A DNA stretch of 64,000 nucleotides from assembly GCA_963838805.1 (NCBI GenBank), contig CAWISK010000002.1, positions 310,001 to 374,000 on the forward strand, in the 5' to 3' direction. Position numbers and translations under genes: made by a program. This document shows, piece by piece, positions 35,858 through 45,418 of this stretch. Within the stretch, counting starts at the first letter, position 1. Every line of letters starts with the position of its first letter. The notes below the pieces were generated by a model. The model worked only from the letters and a program-made list of their open reading frames with translations, ran no database searches and was not told the DNA's origin. Origin of the DNA: CAVRQM01 sp963838805 (GTDB taxonomy: Bacteria; Pseudomonadota; Alphaproteobacteria; Acetobacterales; Acetobacteraceae).

Positions 35858-35977
35858 GGGCTGCTCCGTCGGTCACTGACCAGACCGCACAAAGCAGGCG
35901 AGGCCAGGAGGTTGCGCCGAGACGTTCGCTTCGGGACTTGGTCGCACGGGCTTGAAGACAATGCGGGCCACCGCGGT

Positions 35978-37015
35978 TCAATGGGCGGCGCCAAAACCCT
36001 GCAGGAATTGCCCGAGCAGACGGGGCAGCGCCGCGACGTCGTAGCCACCCTCCTGCACCAGCACGGCTGGCAGGTGCAGCCTGCCGATCGCAGCACCGGC
36101 GCGCGCGAAGCCATCGTCGCTGACTGCCAGGAAACGCAGCGGCTCGCTGATCGACGCGTCGAAGCCGAGGCTCACCACCAGGGCATCGACGGCGCAGTGG
36201 CGGATGAAATCCAGGGCGCGATCCAGGCTCGCCAGCCATACATCGTCGCCGGTGCCGCGCGGCAGCGGCAGGTTCAGGGTGCAGCCGGAGCCAGGCCCGG
36301 CGCCGCGCTCGCCGGCGTGGCCGACATAGAACGGATAGTATTCCGCGGGGTCGCCGTGGAGCGAGGCGAACACCACATCGTGGCGCTCCCAGAAGATCGC
36401 CTGCGTGCCGTTGCCATGATGGGCGTCGATATCGAGCACGGCGACGCGCGTGGCGCCCCGCTCGCGCAGCCGCACGGCGGCGAGGGCGGCGTTGTTCAGG
36501 TAGCAATGACCGCCCGCGCGTGCCGGATAGGCGTGGTGCCCAGGCGGACGGCATAGCGCGTACGCCGAACGGCCGCCCGCAGCCTCGTCGGCCGCGGCGA
36601 CGGCGCAGGCGGCGGATGCGGCGGCGGCATGCCAGGTGCCGACCGTCATTGCGCAGGCGGTATCGGCGGTGTACCAGCCTAGCCGTCCTACAACCGATGC
36701 CGGTTCGCGCGCGCCGTTGGCCACCATCTCAGGGCAGGGATGGACGTTGGCGACCAGGTCGGGGCCGCGCTCGGGTTGCGCGTCCCACAGGGCCGGCGCA
36801 TCGCGCAGAAAATCCAGATAGTCGCCGCGATGCACGGCGAGCAGGCTGGCCCGGTCGATGTGCGACGGCGTGACGATCTCCATGCCGAGCGAGTGCGCGC
36901 CAGCAAGCAGCGCCTCGGCGCGCGCGGGGGTCTCGAGATAGGGCCGCACCTGGCCGCGCTGGAGGAAGAAGGTGGGTGCGTGCGCGAGTTGTTCGGGGTT
37001 CCAGAACGCCTTCAT
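35978..37015 (-). CDS. histone deacetylase/acetylpolyamine amidohydrolase family protein
   Basis: A 345-residue zinc amidohydrolase of the class II HDAC/AcuC/ApaH fold. The conserved CRPPGHHAYP, GHCYLNNAALAA, VLDIDAHHGNGTQAIFW and VVSLGFDAS give the tandem histidines and the Asp-His-Asp zinc site. VQEGGYDVAALP is the C-terminal tyrosine motif. It deacetylates small amines or N-acetylated ligands in bacteria. Its ATG overlaps the stop of the sugar ABC permease (ATGA at 37012-37015), so it is the last gene of the transporter operon, which ties its substrate to what that importer brings in. Confidence 0.93.
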   Translation of the reverse strand: MKAFWNPEQLAHAPTFFLQRGQVRPYLETPARAEALLAGAHSLGMEIVTPSHIDRASLLAVHRGDYLDFLRDAPALWDAQPERGPDLVANVHPCPEMVANGAREPASVVGRLGWYTADTACAMTVGTWHAAAASAACAVAAADEAAGGRSAYALCRPPGHHAYPARAGGHCYLNNAALAAVRLRERGATRVAVLDIDAHHGNGTQAIFWERHDVVFASLHGDPAEYYPFYVGHAGERGAGPGSGCTLNLPLPRGTGDDVWLASLDRALDFIRHCAVDALVVSLGFDASISEPLRFLAVSDDGFARAGAAIGRLHLPAVLVQEGGYDVAALPRLLGQFLQGFGAAH

Positions 37016-37954
37016 GTGCGCAGCGCGATGCTGCGGCCATAAGCCAGCAGCATCGTGATGATGACCACCCCGTAGATGATCTGCCGGCCCGCCTCGGGCA
37101 TCTGCATCACCGACAGCACGCTTTGCAGCAGCACGATCAGGATCGTGCCGACGATGGTTCCGGACAGCCGGCCCTGGCCGCCCAGGATGTTGGTCCCGCC
37201 CACCACCACCGCCGCGATCGACGGCAGCAGATAGACGTCGCCCATCGACTGGAACGCCTTGCTCGAATAGCCCGCGATCAGCAATCCCGCGAGCGCCGAG
37301 CACAGGCTGCACATGACGAAGCTCGCCACCAGCACCCCGCGGGTGTTGACGCCGGAGAGATAGGCGGCGGCCTCGCGATTGCCGACGGCGTAGATGTAGC
37401 GGCCGAGCGGCGTGCGCGTCAGCATGAAGCTGAGCCCGGCCGCCAGCAGCGCCCAGACGATCACCGAGTTGTCGATGCCGAGCGGCGTGCCGTTGGCGAG
37501 CCAGATCATCGTCGGCGTGGCGTCGCTCTGCGGGCGCGAAGCCGCCGGTCAGCATCACCATCAGCCCGCGCAGCACCGCGTTGACGCCCAGCGTGAAGAT
37601 CATCGATGGCACGCGCAGGAAGGCGGCGCCGAGGCCGTTGACGAGGCCGACCGCGAGCCCCACGCCAAGGCCCACGGGGATCGCCCAATGTCCGCCGACG
37701 GCGGTGGCGAGCATGGCGCTGGAGGCGATGGTCCAGGGCACCGACAGGTCGATATGGCCGAGCAGGATCACCAGCATCATGCCGAGTGCCACCACCCCGA
37801 GAAAGCCCGCGATGCGAAGCTGTTGCAGCAGATAGGCCGGCTGGATGAACGACGCAGTGCCCTGTGTCGCCATCGTGTAGACCGTCCCCGCGATCAGGAC
37901 CACGACGATGAAGCTGCCCGCGATCAGGGTCGGGCGATCCAGGGTACGCATCAT
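37012..37954 (-). pseudogene. sugar ABC transporter permease (second), one frameshift
   Basis: A RbsC/YjfF-type permease of the CUT2 family with about ten hydrophobic segments. The start ATG 37954 overlaps the first permease by ATGA. The N-terminal half includes GMMLVILLGHIDLSVPWT and MIFTLGVNAVLRGLMVM. The frame breaks near 37534, where removing one C gives FAPQSDATPTMIWLANG. The C-terminal half has YAVGNREAAAYLSGVN, AVVVGGTNILGGQG and GTILIVLLQSVL. Apart from this the gene is full length (about 314 codons). Confidence 0.87.
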
Positions 37955-39018
37955 GTGAACAGATTCAGCCGGTTCTTCACCCGGAACACCCGTGCCGCAC
38001 CGAGCGAGACCGCGACCAGCAGGATGACCCCCTCGAAGATCGGTTGCAGCAGCGGGTTGGCGACAAACGCCATCGGCCCGTTCGGATCGAACACGCGGAA
38101 GCAGAAGGAAATGGCACGCAGCACCAGCGCCCCGAAGATCGAGCCGATGACGCCGCCCGAGCCGCCGAACAGCGAGGTGCCGCCGATCACGACAGCGGCG
38201 ATCGAGTTCAGCGTGTAGGCGCCGGCCTGCGCGATATCCGCATTGCCGCTGCCGGTTTGCAACGCCAGGTACAGCCCGCCGCATCCGGCGAAGAACCCGC
38301 CCAGCGTATAGGCGGCAAGTTTGCTGCGCCCGATCTTGAGCCCCGACATGTATGCCGCACCCTCTGACGACCCGACCGCGTAGCAGCCCCGGCCGGTGAC
38401 GGTGTTGCGGAATGGCAGCCAGACGAACACGACCACCGCCAGCAGGATCAGGATCGGCACCGGCAACAGCCCAATTCCGTGGGTGAACCAGCCCGGCGCG
38501 CCGTGCGGGAACCAGTGATAGGTGCTGTCCATCTCCGACAATGCGTTGGTCGTCACCCACGACAGATCGTCATCCACCTTGCCGCCGGGCGTGGGGCGCA
38601 GGAACAGGCTGATGCCGGCGAAGATGGCACCCGTGGCCAGGGTCACGATGATCGGTTGCAGCCGCCCGAACACGACGATGCAGCCATTGACCAGGCCGCA
38701 GAGCGTTCCGGTGGCGAGGCTCGCCACGATCCCGAACGCCAGCGCTCCGGGACTGCCCAGGATCAGCGTGGAGGCGAGGCAGTTGACCAGGGTCATCGTC
38801 GCACCCGCGGCCAGATCGAGGCCGCCGGTCAGCACCGGCACTGTCTGCGCCATCGAGACGAAGATCAGCGCCATGCTTTCGTTGCTGTTCTGCACCAGCA
38901 GGTCGATGCTGAAGCCCTTGGGGTGCAGCACGTTGTACAGGCCGTACAGCAGCACGAACAGCGCCACCGCGACCCACATCCCCGCACTCTGCCGCAGGCG
39001 CAGACGCAAATCCCTCAT
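37951..39018 (-). CDS. sugar ABC transporter permease (first)
   Basis: A 355-residue CUT2-family inner-membrane permease. GLDLAAGATMTLVNCLAS is the conserved BPD_transp_2 segment, YAVGSSEGAAYMSGL the cytoplasmic loop, and SIAAVVIGGTSLFGGSGGVIGSIFGAL the C-terminal signature. The start ATG 39018 follows an AAGGAG site; a TTG at 39033 is a weaker alternative. Two different permeases in one CUT2 operon, as in YtfT/YjfF, suggest a heterodimeric channel. Confidence 0.92.
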   Translation of the reverse strand: MRDLRLRLRQSAGMWVAVALFVLLYGLYNVLHPKGFSIDLLVQNSNESMALIFVSMAQTVPVLTGGLDLAAGATMTLVNCLASTLILGSPGALAFGIVASLATGTLCGLVNGCIVVFGRLQPIIVTLATGAIFAGISLFLRPTPGGKVDDDLSWVTTNALSEMDSTYHWFPHGAPGWFTHGIGLLPVPILILLAVVVFVWLPFRNTVTGRGCYAVGSSEGAAYMSGLKIGRSKLAAYTLGGFFAGCGGLYLALQTGSGNADIAQAGAYTLNSIAAVVIGGTSLFGGSGGVIGSIFGALVLRAISFCFRVFDPNGPMAFVANPLLQPIFEGVILLVAVSLGAARVFRVKNRLNLFT

Positions 39019-39029
39019 CGCAGACTCCT

Positions 39030-40529
39030 TCAACGGCAGGCCCTTATGCCGGCTGCGGCGGTGGGAACGGCGATGCCGCGCGACAGGTTGAGCGAGCTGG
39101 CGATGATGTTCGCCTCGGTCAGTTGATCACCCTCCAGCGTGCGCACTACGCGCCCGTCGTACAGGATCAGCACGCGGTCGCAGCAGCCGATCAGCTCGTC
39201 ATAGTCGGTCGAATACAGCACGATCGCAGTGCCGGCATCCGCGAGGTCACGCAGCAGCTGGTACATCTCCTGCTTCGTGCCGACATCGATGCCGCGCGTC
39301 GGATCGTTCAGCAGCACGATTCGCGCGCCCGTCAGCAGCCACTTGGCGATCACCACCTTCTGCTGGTTGCCGCCCGAGAGTGTTGCCACCGCGTTGCCGA
39401 GCGGGCCGGTCTTGATGTGCAGCTTGTCGATCATCTCGGCGATGCGCCGCGCCTCCTGCGAGCGGTCGATCACCATGCCGCGGGTCATCGAGCCGAGGGC
39501 CGCCATCGAGATATTGTCGGCGACCGCCATCGGCAGCATCAGGCCCTCGGTCTTGCGATCCTCGGGGATCAGCGCCATGCCGATGCCCGGCGACTTGGCG
39601 CGGGCAGGGCTGCCGATATGACGTGGCCTGCCCTCGATCAACACCTCGCCCGACACGCTTCGCAATACACCGAACAGCGCCAGCAGCAGATCGCGCTGGC
39701 CCTGGCCGTCGAGTCCGCCCAGCCCCACGATCTCACCGCGGCCAACGGTGAACGAGATGTCGTGCAGACGGTTCTCCCAGGCGATGTCGCGCAACTCCAG
39801 GACCGGGGAGGGGAGTGCCGTGCGCACCGGCTTCGGCGGATAGACGGTATGGATGTCGCGGCCGATCATCATTTGCACCACTTCGTCGTCGGTGCGGGCG
39901 CCGCGGGCAAAGGTCTCGATGTGCTGGCCGTTGCGGAACACCGAACACGTGTCGGCCAGCGCCTCGATCTCATGCATCCGGTGCGAGATGTAGAGCAGCG
40001 ACAGGCCCTGATCGCGCAGCCCGTGCAGGATGCGATAGACCTTTTCCACATCGGCGGCCGTCAGGGCGCTGGTCGCCTCGTCCAGGATCAGCAGGCGCGG
40101 CTCGCGGCCCAGCGCCTTGGCGATCTCGACCATCTGCCGGCGCGAGAGCGGCAGGCTGCGCACCAGGGCCAACGGATTGATGTCCTCGCAGCCGACCCGC
40201 GCCAGCAAGTCCTCGGCGCGGCGACGCTGGCGGGCGCGGTCGATCAGGCCGAAGCGACGCGGCGGCCGGGTGATGCCGATATTGTCGGCGATCGACAAAT
40301 CCGGCAGCAGCGACAGCTCCTGGAAAATGCAGACGATGCCGGTCGCGTTTGCGGCCTGCGGGTCGGGCAGGGTGACGATCCGGCCGTCGAGCGTGATCGT
40401 GCCTTCATCCGGCTGCACCACCCCGGAGATGATCTTGATCAGGGTTGATTTGCCGGCGCCGTTCTCGCCCAGCACGGCATGGATCGAGCCGCGCCGGCAG
40501 GCGAAATCGACTCCGGTCAGCGCACGCAC
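39030..40529 (-). CDS. sugar ABC transporter ATP-binding protein (CUT2, duplicated NBD)
   Basis: A roughly 500-residue ATPase with two fused nucleotide-binding domains. The first has GENGAGKSTLIKI, the altered signature SLPLSRRQ and LLILDEATSAL. The second has the degenerate Walker A GLDGQGQRD, LSGGNQQKV and NDPTRGIDVG, a usual asymmetry for RbsA/XylG/MglA proteins. The listed start is GTG 40529, but conserved family sequence (PLLSLSGISKRYGG) continues in frame to about 40571 with no ATG, GTG or TTG before the upstream stop. GTG 40585 could serve if one base is missing in the C-run at 40571-40575. Confidence 0.9.
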   Translation of the reverse strand: MRALTGVDFACRRGSIHAVLGENGAGKSTLIKIISGVVQPDEGTITLDGRIVTLPDPQAANATGIVCIFQELSLLPDLSIADNIGITRPPRRFGLIDRARQRRRAEDLLARVGCEDINPLALVRSLPLSRRQMVEIAKALGREPRLLILDEATSALTAADVEKVYRILHGLRDQGLSLLYISHRMHEIEALADTCSVFRNGQHIETFARGARTDDEVVQMMIGRDIHTVYPPKPVRTALPSPVLELRDIAWENRLHDISFTVGRGEIVGLGGLDGQGQRDLLLALFGVLRSVSGEVLIEGRPRHIGSPARAKSPGIGMALIPEDRKTEGLMLPMAVADNISMAALGSMTRGMVIDRSQEARRIAEMIDKLHIKTGPLGNAVATLSGGNQQKVVIAKWLLTGARIVLLNDPTRGIDVGTKQEMYQLLRDLADAGTAIVLYSTDYDELIGCCDRVLILYDGRVVRTLEGDQLTEANIIASSLNLSRGIAVPTAAAGIRACR

Positions 40530-40577
40530 TCCGCCATAGCGCTTGCTGATGCCGGAGAGCGAGAGCAGCGGGGCGTT

Positions 40578-40655
40578 CCCCTCACCCCGGCCCTCTCCCT
40601 CAAAGGGAGAGGGAGCAGAAACTCCCTCGTTCGGGCGAAAGGGTCGGGTGAGGGG
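40578..40655. repeat. palindromic intergenic repeat element
   Basis: Outer arms CCCCTCACCCCGGCCC (40578-40593) and GGGTCGGGTGAGGGG (40641-40655) are near-perfect inverted copies. Inside them CCCTCTCCCT (40591-40600) and GGGAGAGGG (40605-40613) form a second hairpin. Elements of this design are dispersed, non-coding palindromic repeats in many proteobacteria. This one separates the binding-protein stop from the ATPase and reaches its start region. Confidence 0.75.
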
Positions 40656-40676
40656 GATGGCTCCACCTAGCCGACC

Positions 40677-41803
40677 TTACTTCACGTTCTCCTGGCTCTG
40701 CGCCATGATCTGCGGCGCGGTGAAGTTCACGCCGCAGGGCGGGAAGGCGTTGGCGCGCGAAGAACTGCGCGTTCAGGTCCGGGAAATAGTTCACGCCCGC
40801 CTTGAGGTTGGTGAAATCCGCTTCCGGGATGGGAATCGAGATCAGCTGCGGCATCGGGTTGCCCTTCAGCGCCGAGATCGCGGCCTTGATCGAAATCGCC
40901 ACCAGTGCCGGCGACTGGCCATAGGACATGCCCTTCAGCCCATTCTTCGCAGTGATCGGCGATCTGCTTGCGGTAGTTGTTCTCGCCCTCGCCGGCCATC
41001 GGGATGAACTGCTGCTTGGCGTCCATGATCGCCTGCACCGTGCCGTCCGAACCGCCCTGCGTGAACACGCCATCGAAATGCCCATGCACCGCAATCGCGT
41101 CCGCCGTGACCTTCTGGCTGTCGCCGGTGGCCCAGTTGCCGACGACCTCGGTGATGTTGAAGGTGCCGCCCTTCTTCATCGTGTTCTGGAATCCGTCGTG
41201 CCGGTCGCGATCGACCGAGTTGCCGGGCACGCCGCGCACTTCCAGGATGTTGCCCTTGTTGCCGACATATTTCAGCAGCCACTCGGCGGACATCTTGCCC
41301 GTCTCGTACTGGTCCTCGTTGACCTGCATGACCTGCTTGCTGTCGATCACGTTGTCGAACGGGACAAGGATCACGCCCTTCGCGTTCGCTTGGCGGATCA
41401 CCCGGTCGAAGCCGGTGGTGCTGATGGCGTTGATGATGATGGCGTCATAGCCCTGATTGATGAAGTCCTCGATCGTGCCGAGCTGGGCGGCGGCGTCGAG
41501 GCCCACCGAGATGACCTTGAACTCCTTGATGTCCTTCTTGACGTCAGGCAGTTCGGCATAGGCCTTGGCGGTCTTGATCATCTGGATGCGCCAGGTGTTG
41601 CCGACATAGCCGTTGACCAGTGCGATGCGATACGGTCCCTGCTTCGCCGGCCACTGGAAGAACTTGGTCTGCGCGTCCCACGGCTTGAAGCATTGCGGGT
41701 CGGCGCTGGGCCCGGCGACGATTTTTGGCCCGGCCGCCAGTGCGGTCCCGGCCAGCAGCATGGTCGTCAGCGCCGCGGCTGCGGCGGCCCTCATCATACG
41801 CAT
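40677..41803 (-). pseudogene. sugar ABC transporter substrate-binding protein, two frameshifts
   Basis: A periplasmic binding protein of the RbsB/Peripla_BP_4 family, about 375 codons. The signal peptide MRMMRAAAAAALTTMLLAGTALA is predicted over residues 1-23. The mature part has YRIALVNGYVGNTWR, GYDAIIINAISTTGFDRVIRQA, ILEVRGVPGNS and GVFTQGGSDGTVQAI. The frame breaks near 40945 (into NGLKGMSYGQSP) and near 40760 (into ANAFPPCGVNFTAP), ending ENVK at TAA 40677. All domains are conserved, so one-base errors are likely. Its ligand should be a pentose or hexose or a derivative. Confidence 0.87.
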
Positions 41804-41920
41804 CGTGGATGTCCCCCTGTGGTGCTGCCCTGGCGGCAGTCTCGCGTGACCGTATCATCACTGCGTTGCGGGCGGTCCGGCAAGACCCATTCGGCAGGAA
41901 TCAGACAAATTGACCCGGAA

Positions 41921-42541
41921 TCACCCCGGCAGCACGGCCCGCGCCGCCGCCAGGATGGCCGCGCGGTCGCCGGCCTCGATCCAGGCCTCGTTCACCAGAT
42001 TGCCGCCCATCCCGACAAAGGCGGCACCCGCCGTCAAATACGCCTGGTAGTTGCCGGGCTCGACGCCGCCCGTGGGGCAGAACGCCACGCCCGGGAACAC
42101 GCTGGCCAGGGCCTTGATGTGAGAGGGGCCGCCGGCCGAGGCGGCAGGAAAGATCTTCACCACCTCCGCGCCGGCCGCGAGTGCCGCGCGGATTTCGGTG
42201 GGTGTGATGGCACCCAGCATCAGCGTCGCACCGTTGGCCCGGCAGGGCGCTGCGAGCGACGCATCGACCCAGGGTGCCACGATGAAGCGGGCACCGGCGC
42301 GCAGGCAGCGCTCAGCCGTGGGTGCATCCGTCACGGTTCCGGCGCCCACCAGCAGATTCGGATCCGCGGCCAGCTCCGCGATCAGGGCCGGCGCGTCGGG
42401 GATGGTCATCGTGATCTCGAAGACGCGGAATCCCGCCTCGCGCAGCCACGCAATGCCGGTCGCGGCGATGGCGCCGCGGCGCGTCCGCACAACGGGCACG
42501 ACGCGCGCGGTCCGCAGGGCATCCATCACGGCAGAACTCAT
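41921..42541 (-). CDS. 2-keto-3-deoxy-6-phosphogluconate/galactonate aldolase family protein
   Basis: A 206-residue class I aldolase of the Eda/DgoA (KDPG/KDPGal) family, which cleaves a 2-keto-3-deoxy-phosphosugar to pyruvate and glyceraldehyde-3-phosphate. The Schiff-base lysine lies in EVVKIFPA, the general-acid glutamate in VFEITMTIP, and VGAGTVTDA and FCPTGGVEPGNY bind phosphate. The start ATG 42541 follows GGAGG. It is the first gene upstream of the sugar importer on the same strand, 117 bases away, so uptake and breakdown are probably co-regulated. Confidence 0.92.
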   Translation of the reverse strand: MSSAVMDALRTARVVPVVRTRRGAIAATGIAWLREAGFRVFEITMTIPDAPALIAELAADPNLLVGAGTVTDAPTAERCLRAGARFIVAPWVDASLAAPCRANGATLMLGAITPTEIRAALAAGAEVVKIFPAASAGGPSHIKALASVFPGVAFCPTGGVEPGNYQAYLTAGAAFVGMGGNLVNEAWIEAGDRAAILAAARAVLPG

Positions 42542-42605
42542 CGGCAAGCCTCCATCCAGGCGGGCGCCGCTGATTGCCACGCGGCACCGCCGGAGGCCAG
42601 TCCCG

Positions 42606-42905
42606 CTACAGGGCGGGAAGCGTCTCGCTCCACGCCGTCATGCGGTTCGCCTGCTCGCCCAGAGAGGCGACACGGGCGGCGAGGCCGGCCAGGGCGCGCT
42701 CATGCGCGCGCAACGAGCCGTGCAGACCGGACGAGGCAGCCGAGAGCTGATCCAGCGCCGCACGCCACTCGCGCATTGCCTGACGTTGCTCATCCAGTGC
42801 GCGGATCAGCCCCTCCGTGGCAAGCTGCAACCGGGCGCGACCCGCGGCCGCCCCCCGTGCCGGAAATGCCAGGATCACCGCCCCGCTCGCCGCCTGCATC
42901 GACAT
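42606..42905 (-). CDS. hypothetical protein, coiled coil
   Basis: A 99-residue protein starting at ATG 42905 behind GGAGGAG; an upstream ATG at 42932 lacks a site. After a short Ala/Gly-rich N-terminus the rest is a long amphipathic helix (EGLIRALDEQRQAMREWRAALDQL and onward) likely to form a coiled coil. No family is recognised. It ends 64 bases upstream of the aldolase start. Confidence 0.55.
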   Translation of the reverse strand: MSMQAASGAVILAFPARGAAAGRARLQLATEGLIRALDEQRQAMREWRAALDQLSAASSGLHGSLRAHERALAGLAARVASLGEQANRMTAWSETLPAL

Positions 42906-42971
42906 CGCCCCGCTCCTCCGTCCCCGGCTCATTAATAGAACATGAACGATGTCTCATTGCTAGAGCTAATG

Positions 42972-43472
42972 CTACAAAATGATACGAGCTCCCAGCAGGC
43001 GCAGGGTCAGCACGGTGGCGAGGATCAGCACGACGACGATGCTGAGCCCCCAGCGCAGCCACATGTAGCCGGGCGGCATCAGGCCGCGGCGGCGCAGCTC
43101 CGCCTCCGCCGCGACCAGGGCCACGAAGCCCGCGATCAGCACGGCGACGCCCAGCTCGGGCCATCCCACGACCAGCAGCATCAGCAAGGCGAACCAGCCG
43201 ACCAGGGGCGCCAGCACGCCCAGCCCGAGGCGGTAGCGCTCGCGCGCCGCGCGCACCGCGTAGGCCTCCGGGGCGGGCACACCCAGCACGAACCCCCAAT
43301 GCACCCCGCCCAGGAACGCCAGCACCACCGCTCCATAGGCGACGAGGGCCGTAAGGGACCGCACGGCCCGCGTCCCGTCGGTGCTGCCCAACGCGCCGAG
43401 TGCCGTGGCGATGAAGGGGATCAGGCCAGCCAGGCCCAGCAGCAGGGCGGCCAGTGGGAGGCGGGGGCGCAT
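42972..43472 (-). CDS. DUF3429 family membrane protein
   Basis: A 166-residue inner-membrane protein with five hydrophobic segments. GLAGLIPFIATALGAL, YGAVVLAFLGGVHWGF and WGLSIVVVLILATVLTL match the DUF3429 family, whose HWG motif is conserved. The function is unknown. It diverges from the CorC-family gene with a 99-base gap. Confidence 0.88.
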   Translation of the reverse strand: MRPRLPLAALLLGLAGLIPFIATALGALGSTDGTRAVRSLTALVAYGAVVLAFLGGVHWGFVLGVPAPEAYAVRAARERYRLGLGVLAPLVGWFALLMLLVVGWPELGVAVLIAGFVALVAAEAELRRRGLMPPGYMWLRWGLSIVVVLILATVLTLRLLGARIIL

Positions 43473-43571
43473 CGGTGTCTCGCTGCGGTTGTTCCGCCTG
43501 CATCCTACATGGCTTAGGGCCGGCGCCGCGATCCGGTATGATGGCCGCCGGAAAAGCGGATTTCGGAGAAG

Positions 43572-44864
43572 ATGGGTTTCGTCCTTGCTGAGGTTCTGGT
43601 CGTCCTGGTGCTGATCGGCCTGAATGCCCTGTTCGCCCTCTCCGAGCTGGGATTGGTCTCCGCCAACCGCGCGCGGCTGACGGTGCTGGAGCACAAGGGT
43701 GTGCGCGGTGCGGCCCAGGCCAAGCTGCTGGCCGATGATCCGCAGCGCTTCCTGCCCACGGTGCAGGTCGGTATCACGCTGATCAGCATTCTCTCCGGCG
43801 TGTTCGGGGCGGCGCGCTTCGCCGACGCGCTGACGCCGCTGCTGACGCGCGCGGGCCTGCCGGTCCAGGCGGCCGCGAGCCTGTCGCTGGTCGTGGTCGT
43901 GCTGGTCATCACCTATCTGACCCTGGTGTTGGGCGAGCTGGTGCCGAAGCAGCTGGCGTTGCGGCAGCCGGAGCGCGTGGCGGCGTTCGTCGCCCGCCCG
44001 CTGATGGCGGTGGCACGGCTGACCGGCCCCGCGGTCTGGCTGCTGGGACGCTCGACGTCGATCGTGCTGCGCCTGCTCGGCGCGCATCGCCCGGTGTCGC
44101 AGACCGTGACCGAGGAGGAGCTGCACGCGCTGCTGGTCGAGGGCGAGCAGACAGGGGTCATAGAGACAGAGGAGCGCGGCATGATCGAGCGCGTGCTGCG
44201 GCTGGCCGACAAGCCGGTGCGCGCGATCATGACGCCGCGCAACAATCTGGCCTGGATCGACCGGAACGACCCGCCTGCGGAAATCGCCGCCACGCTGAAA
44301 TCCGAGCCGCACACGAGGCTGGTGATCTGCGACGGCGGCGTCGACAACCCGGTGGGCGTGGTGCAGGCGAAGGATCTCCTGAACCGGCTGCTCGAAGGCC
44401 GCGAGCTGTCGGTGGCGGAGGCGCTGCGTACTCCGATGGTGATGCCCGATACCGTCACGGCACTCGATGCGCTGGAGCGGCTGCGCACCGATCCGCTCGG
44501 CCTCGCCCTGGTGATGGACGAATACGGCAGCTTCGAGGGTGTGGTGACGGCGGCGGACGTGCTGCAAGCAATCACCGGCGAGCCGGAATCCGAACCCTCC
44601 GTGGCTGATGCGACCGGGCCGGGAGGCGTACTGACGCTCGACGGCATGATGCCGGTGGACGAGCTCAAGTCGCGGCTGGGACTGCCCGATCTGCCGGCCG
44701 AGGGGAGCTATCACACGCTGGCGGGGTTGATCCTGGCATTGCTGCGGCGGGTTCCGAATGCCGGCGACCGCATCGTGTTCGGGGGCTGGCTGTTCGAGGT
44801 GATGGCAATGGACGGCAGGCGCGTGGACCGGGTGCGGGCGAGCCGGGAAGCGTTGGCGGACTGA
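43572..44864 (+). CDS. hemolysin C/CorC family transporter-like protein (CNNM-type)
   Basis: A 430-residue protein with a DUF21/CNNM transmembrane domain at about residues 1-190 (SELGLVSANRARL, LVLGELVPKQLAL), a pair of CBS domains (PVRAIMTPRNNLAWID, MVMPDTVTALDALERL, EYGSFEGVVTAADVL) and a C-terminal CorC_HlyC domain (SYHTLAGLILALLRRVPNAGDRI). The family is linked to magnesium/cobalt export, not hemolysis. The gene is complete and stands alone. Confidence 0.93.
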   Translation: MGFVLAEVLVVLVLIGLNALFALSELGLVSANRARLTVLEHKGVRGAAQAKLLADDPQRFLPTVQVGITLISILSGVFGAARFADALTPLLTRAGLPVQAAASLSLVVVVLVITYLTLVLGELVPKQLALRQPERVAAFVARPLMAVARLTGPAVWLLGRSTSIVLRLLGAHRPVSQTVTEEELHALLVEGEQTGVIETEERGMIERVLRLADKPVRAIMTPRNNLAWIDRNDPPAEIAATLKSEPHTRLVICDGGVDNPVGVVQAKDLLNRLLEGRELSVAEALRTPMVMPDTVTALDALERLRTDPLGLALVMDEYGSFEGVVTAADVLQAITGEPESEPSVADATGPGGVLTLDGMMPVDELKSRLGLPDLPAEGSYHTLAGLILALLRRVPNAGDRIVFGGWLFEVMAMDGRRVDRVRASREALAD

Positions 44865-44935
44865 CCCGCGACACACTTGTATCGGACATGACACGAAGAA
44901 GCTGTAGTTCTGACGCTTATTGGCAAGGAGCCATC

Positions 44936-45403
44936 ATGCGCGCGATTCTGCTCGCCTTCCTGCTGGCATTTGTCTCGCCGGCCGCGCGGGCGGCTGACGG
45001 GCCGGTCCGCATCGGCTCGGTTGACACGACGTTCAAGCTGCTGGGCCGCAACGACCGCATTATCGTCGATCGCTACGACGATCCGCGCGTCGATGGCGTG
45101 AGCTGCTATGTCAGCCGCGCCGAGACCGGGGGCATCAAGGGTTCACTGGGGCTGGCGACCGACCCCAATCGTTTCTCGATCGCCTGCCGCGCCACCGGGC
45201 CGGTGGTGCCGCACGGCGATCTGCCGAAAAACGAGGTGGTGTTCGGCGCCGCTGCCAGCCCCTTCTTCAAGGAAATCCGGGTGAGCCGGCTGTATGATCC
45301 GCAGAAGCGGGTGCTGATCTATCTGGTCTGGTCCACGATCCGCCTCGGCACGGGCGGCAGCGCGTACAACAGCATTACGGCGGTGCCGATCGATACAAGG
45401 TAA
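44936..45403 (+). CDS. creA: CreA family periplasmic protein
   Basis: A 155-residue protein with a Sec signal (ILLAFLLAFVSPAARA/A) and the CreA core: RIGSVDTTFKLLGRNDRIIVDRYDDP lies at residues 24-50, followed by GVSCYVSRAETGGIKG and DPNRFSIACRATGP. CreA proteins are widespread but have no proven activity. AAGGAG precedes ATG 44936. It converges with rsfS. Confidence 0.92.
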   Translation: MRAILLAFLLAFVSPAARAADGPVRIGSVDTTFKLLGRNDRIIVDRYDDPRVDGVSCYVSRAETGGIKGSLGLATDPNRFSIACRATGPVVPHGDLPKNEVVFGAAASPFFKEIRVSRLYDPQKRVLIYLVWSTIRLGTGGSAYNSITAVPIDTR

Positions 45404-45418
45404 CGGGATCCGGTCCGG

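Noticed and set aside
40578..40655. Palindrome considered as an insertion-sequence end
   Set aside because: No transposase or target duplication is nearby; nested inverted arms fit a dispersed palindromic repeat better.
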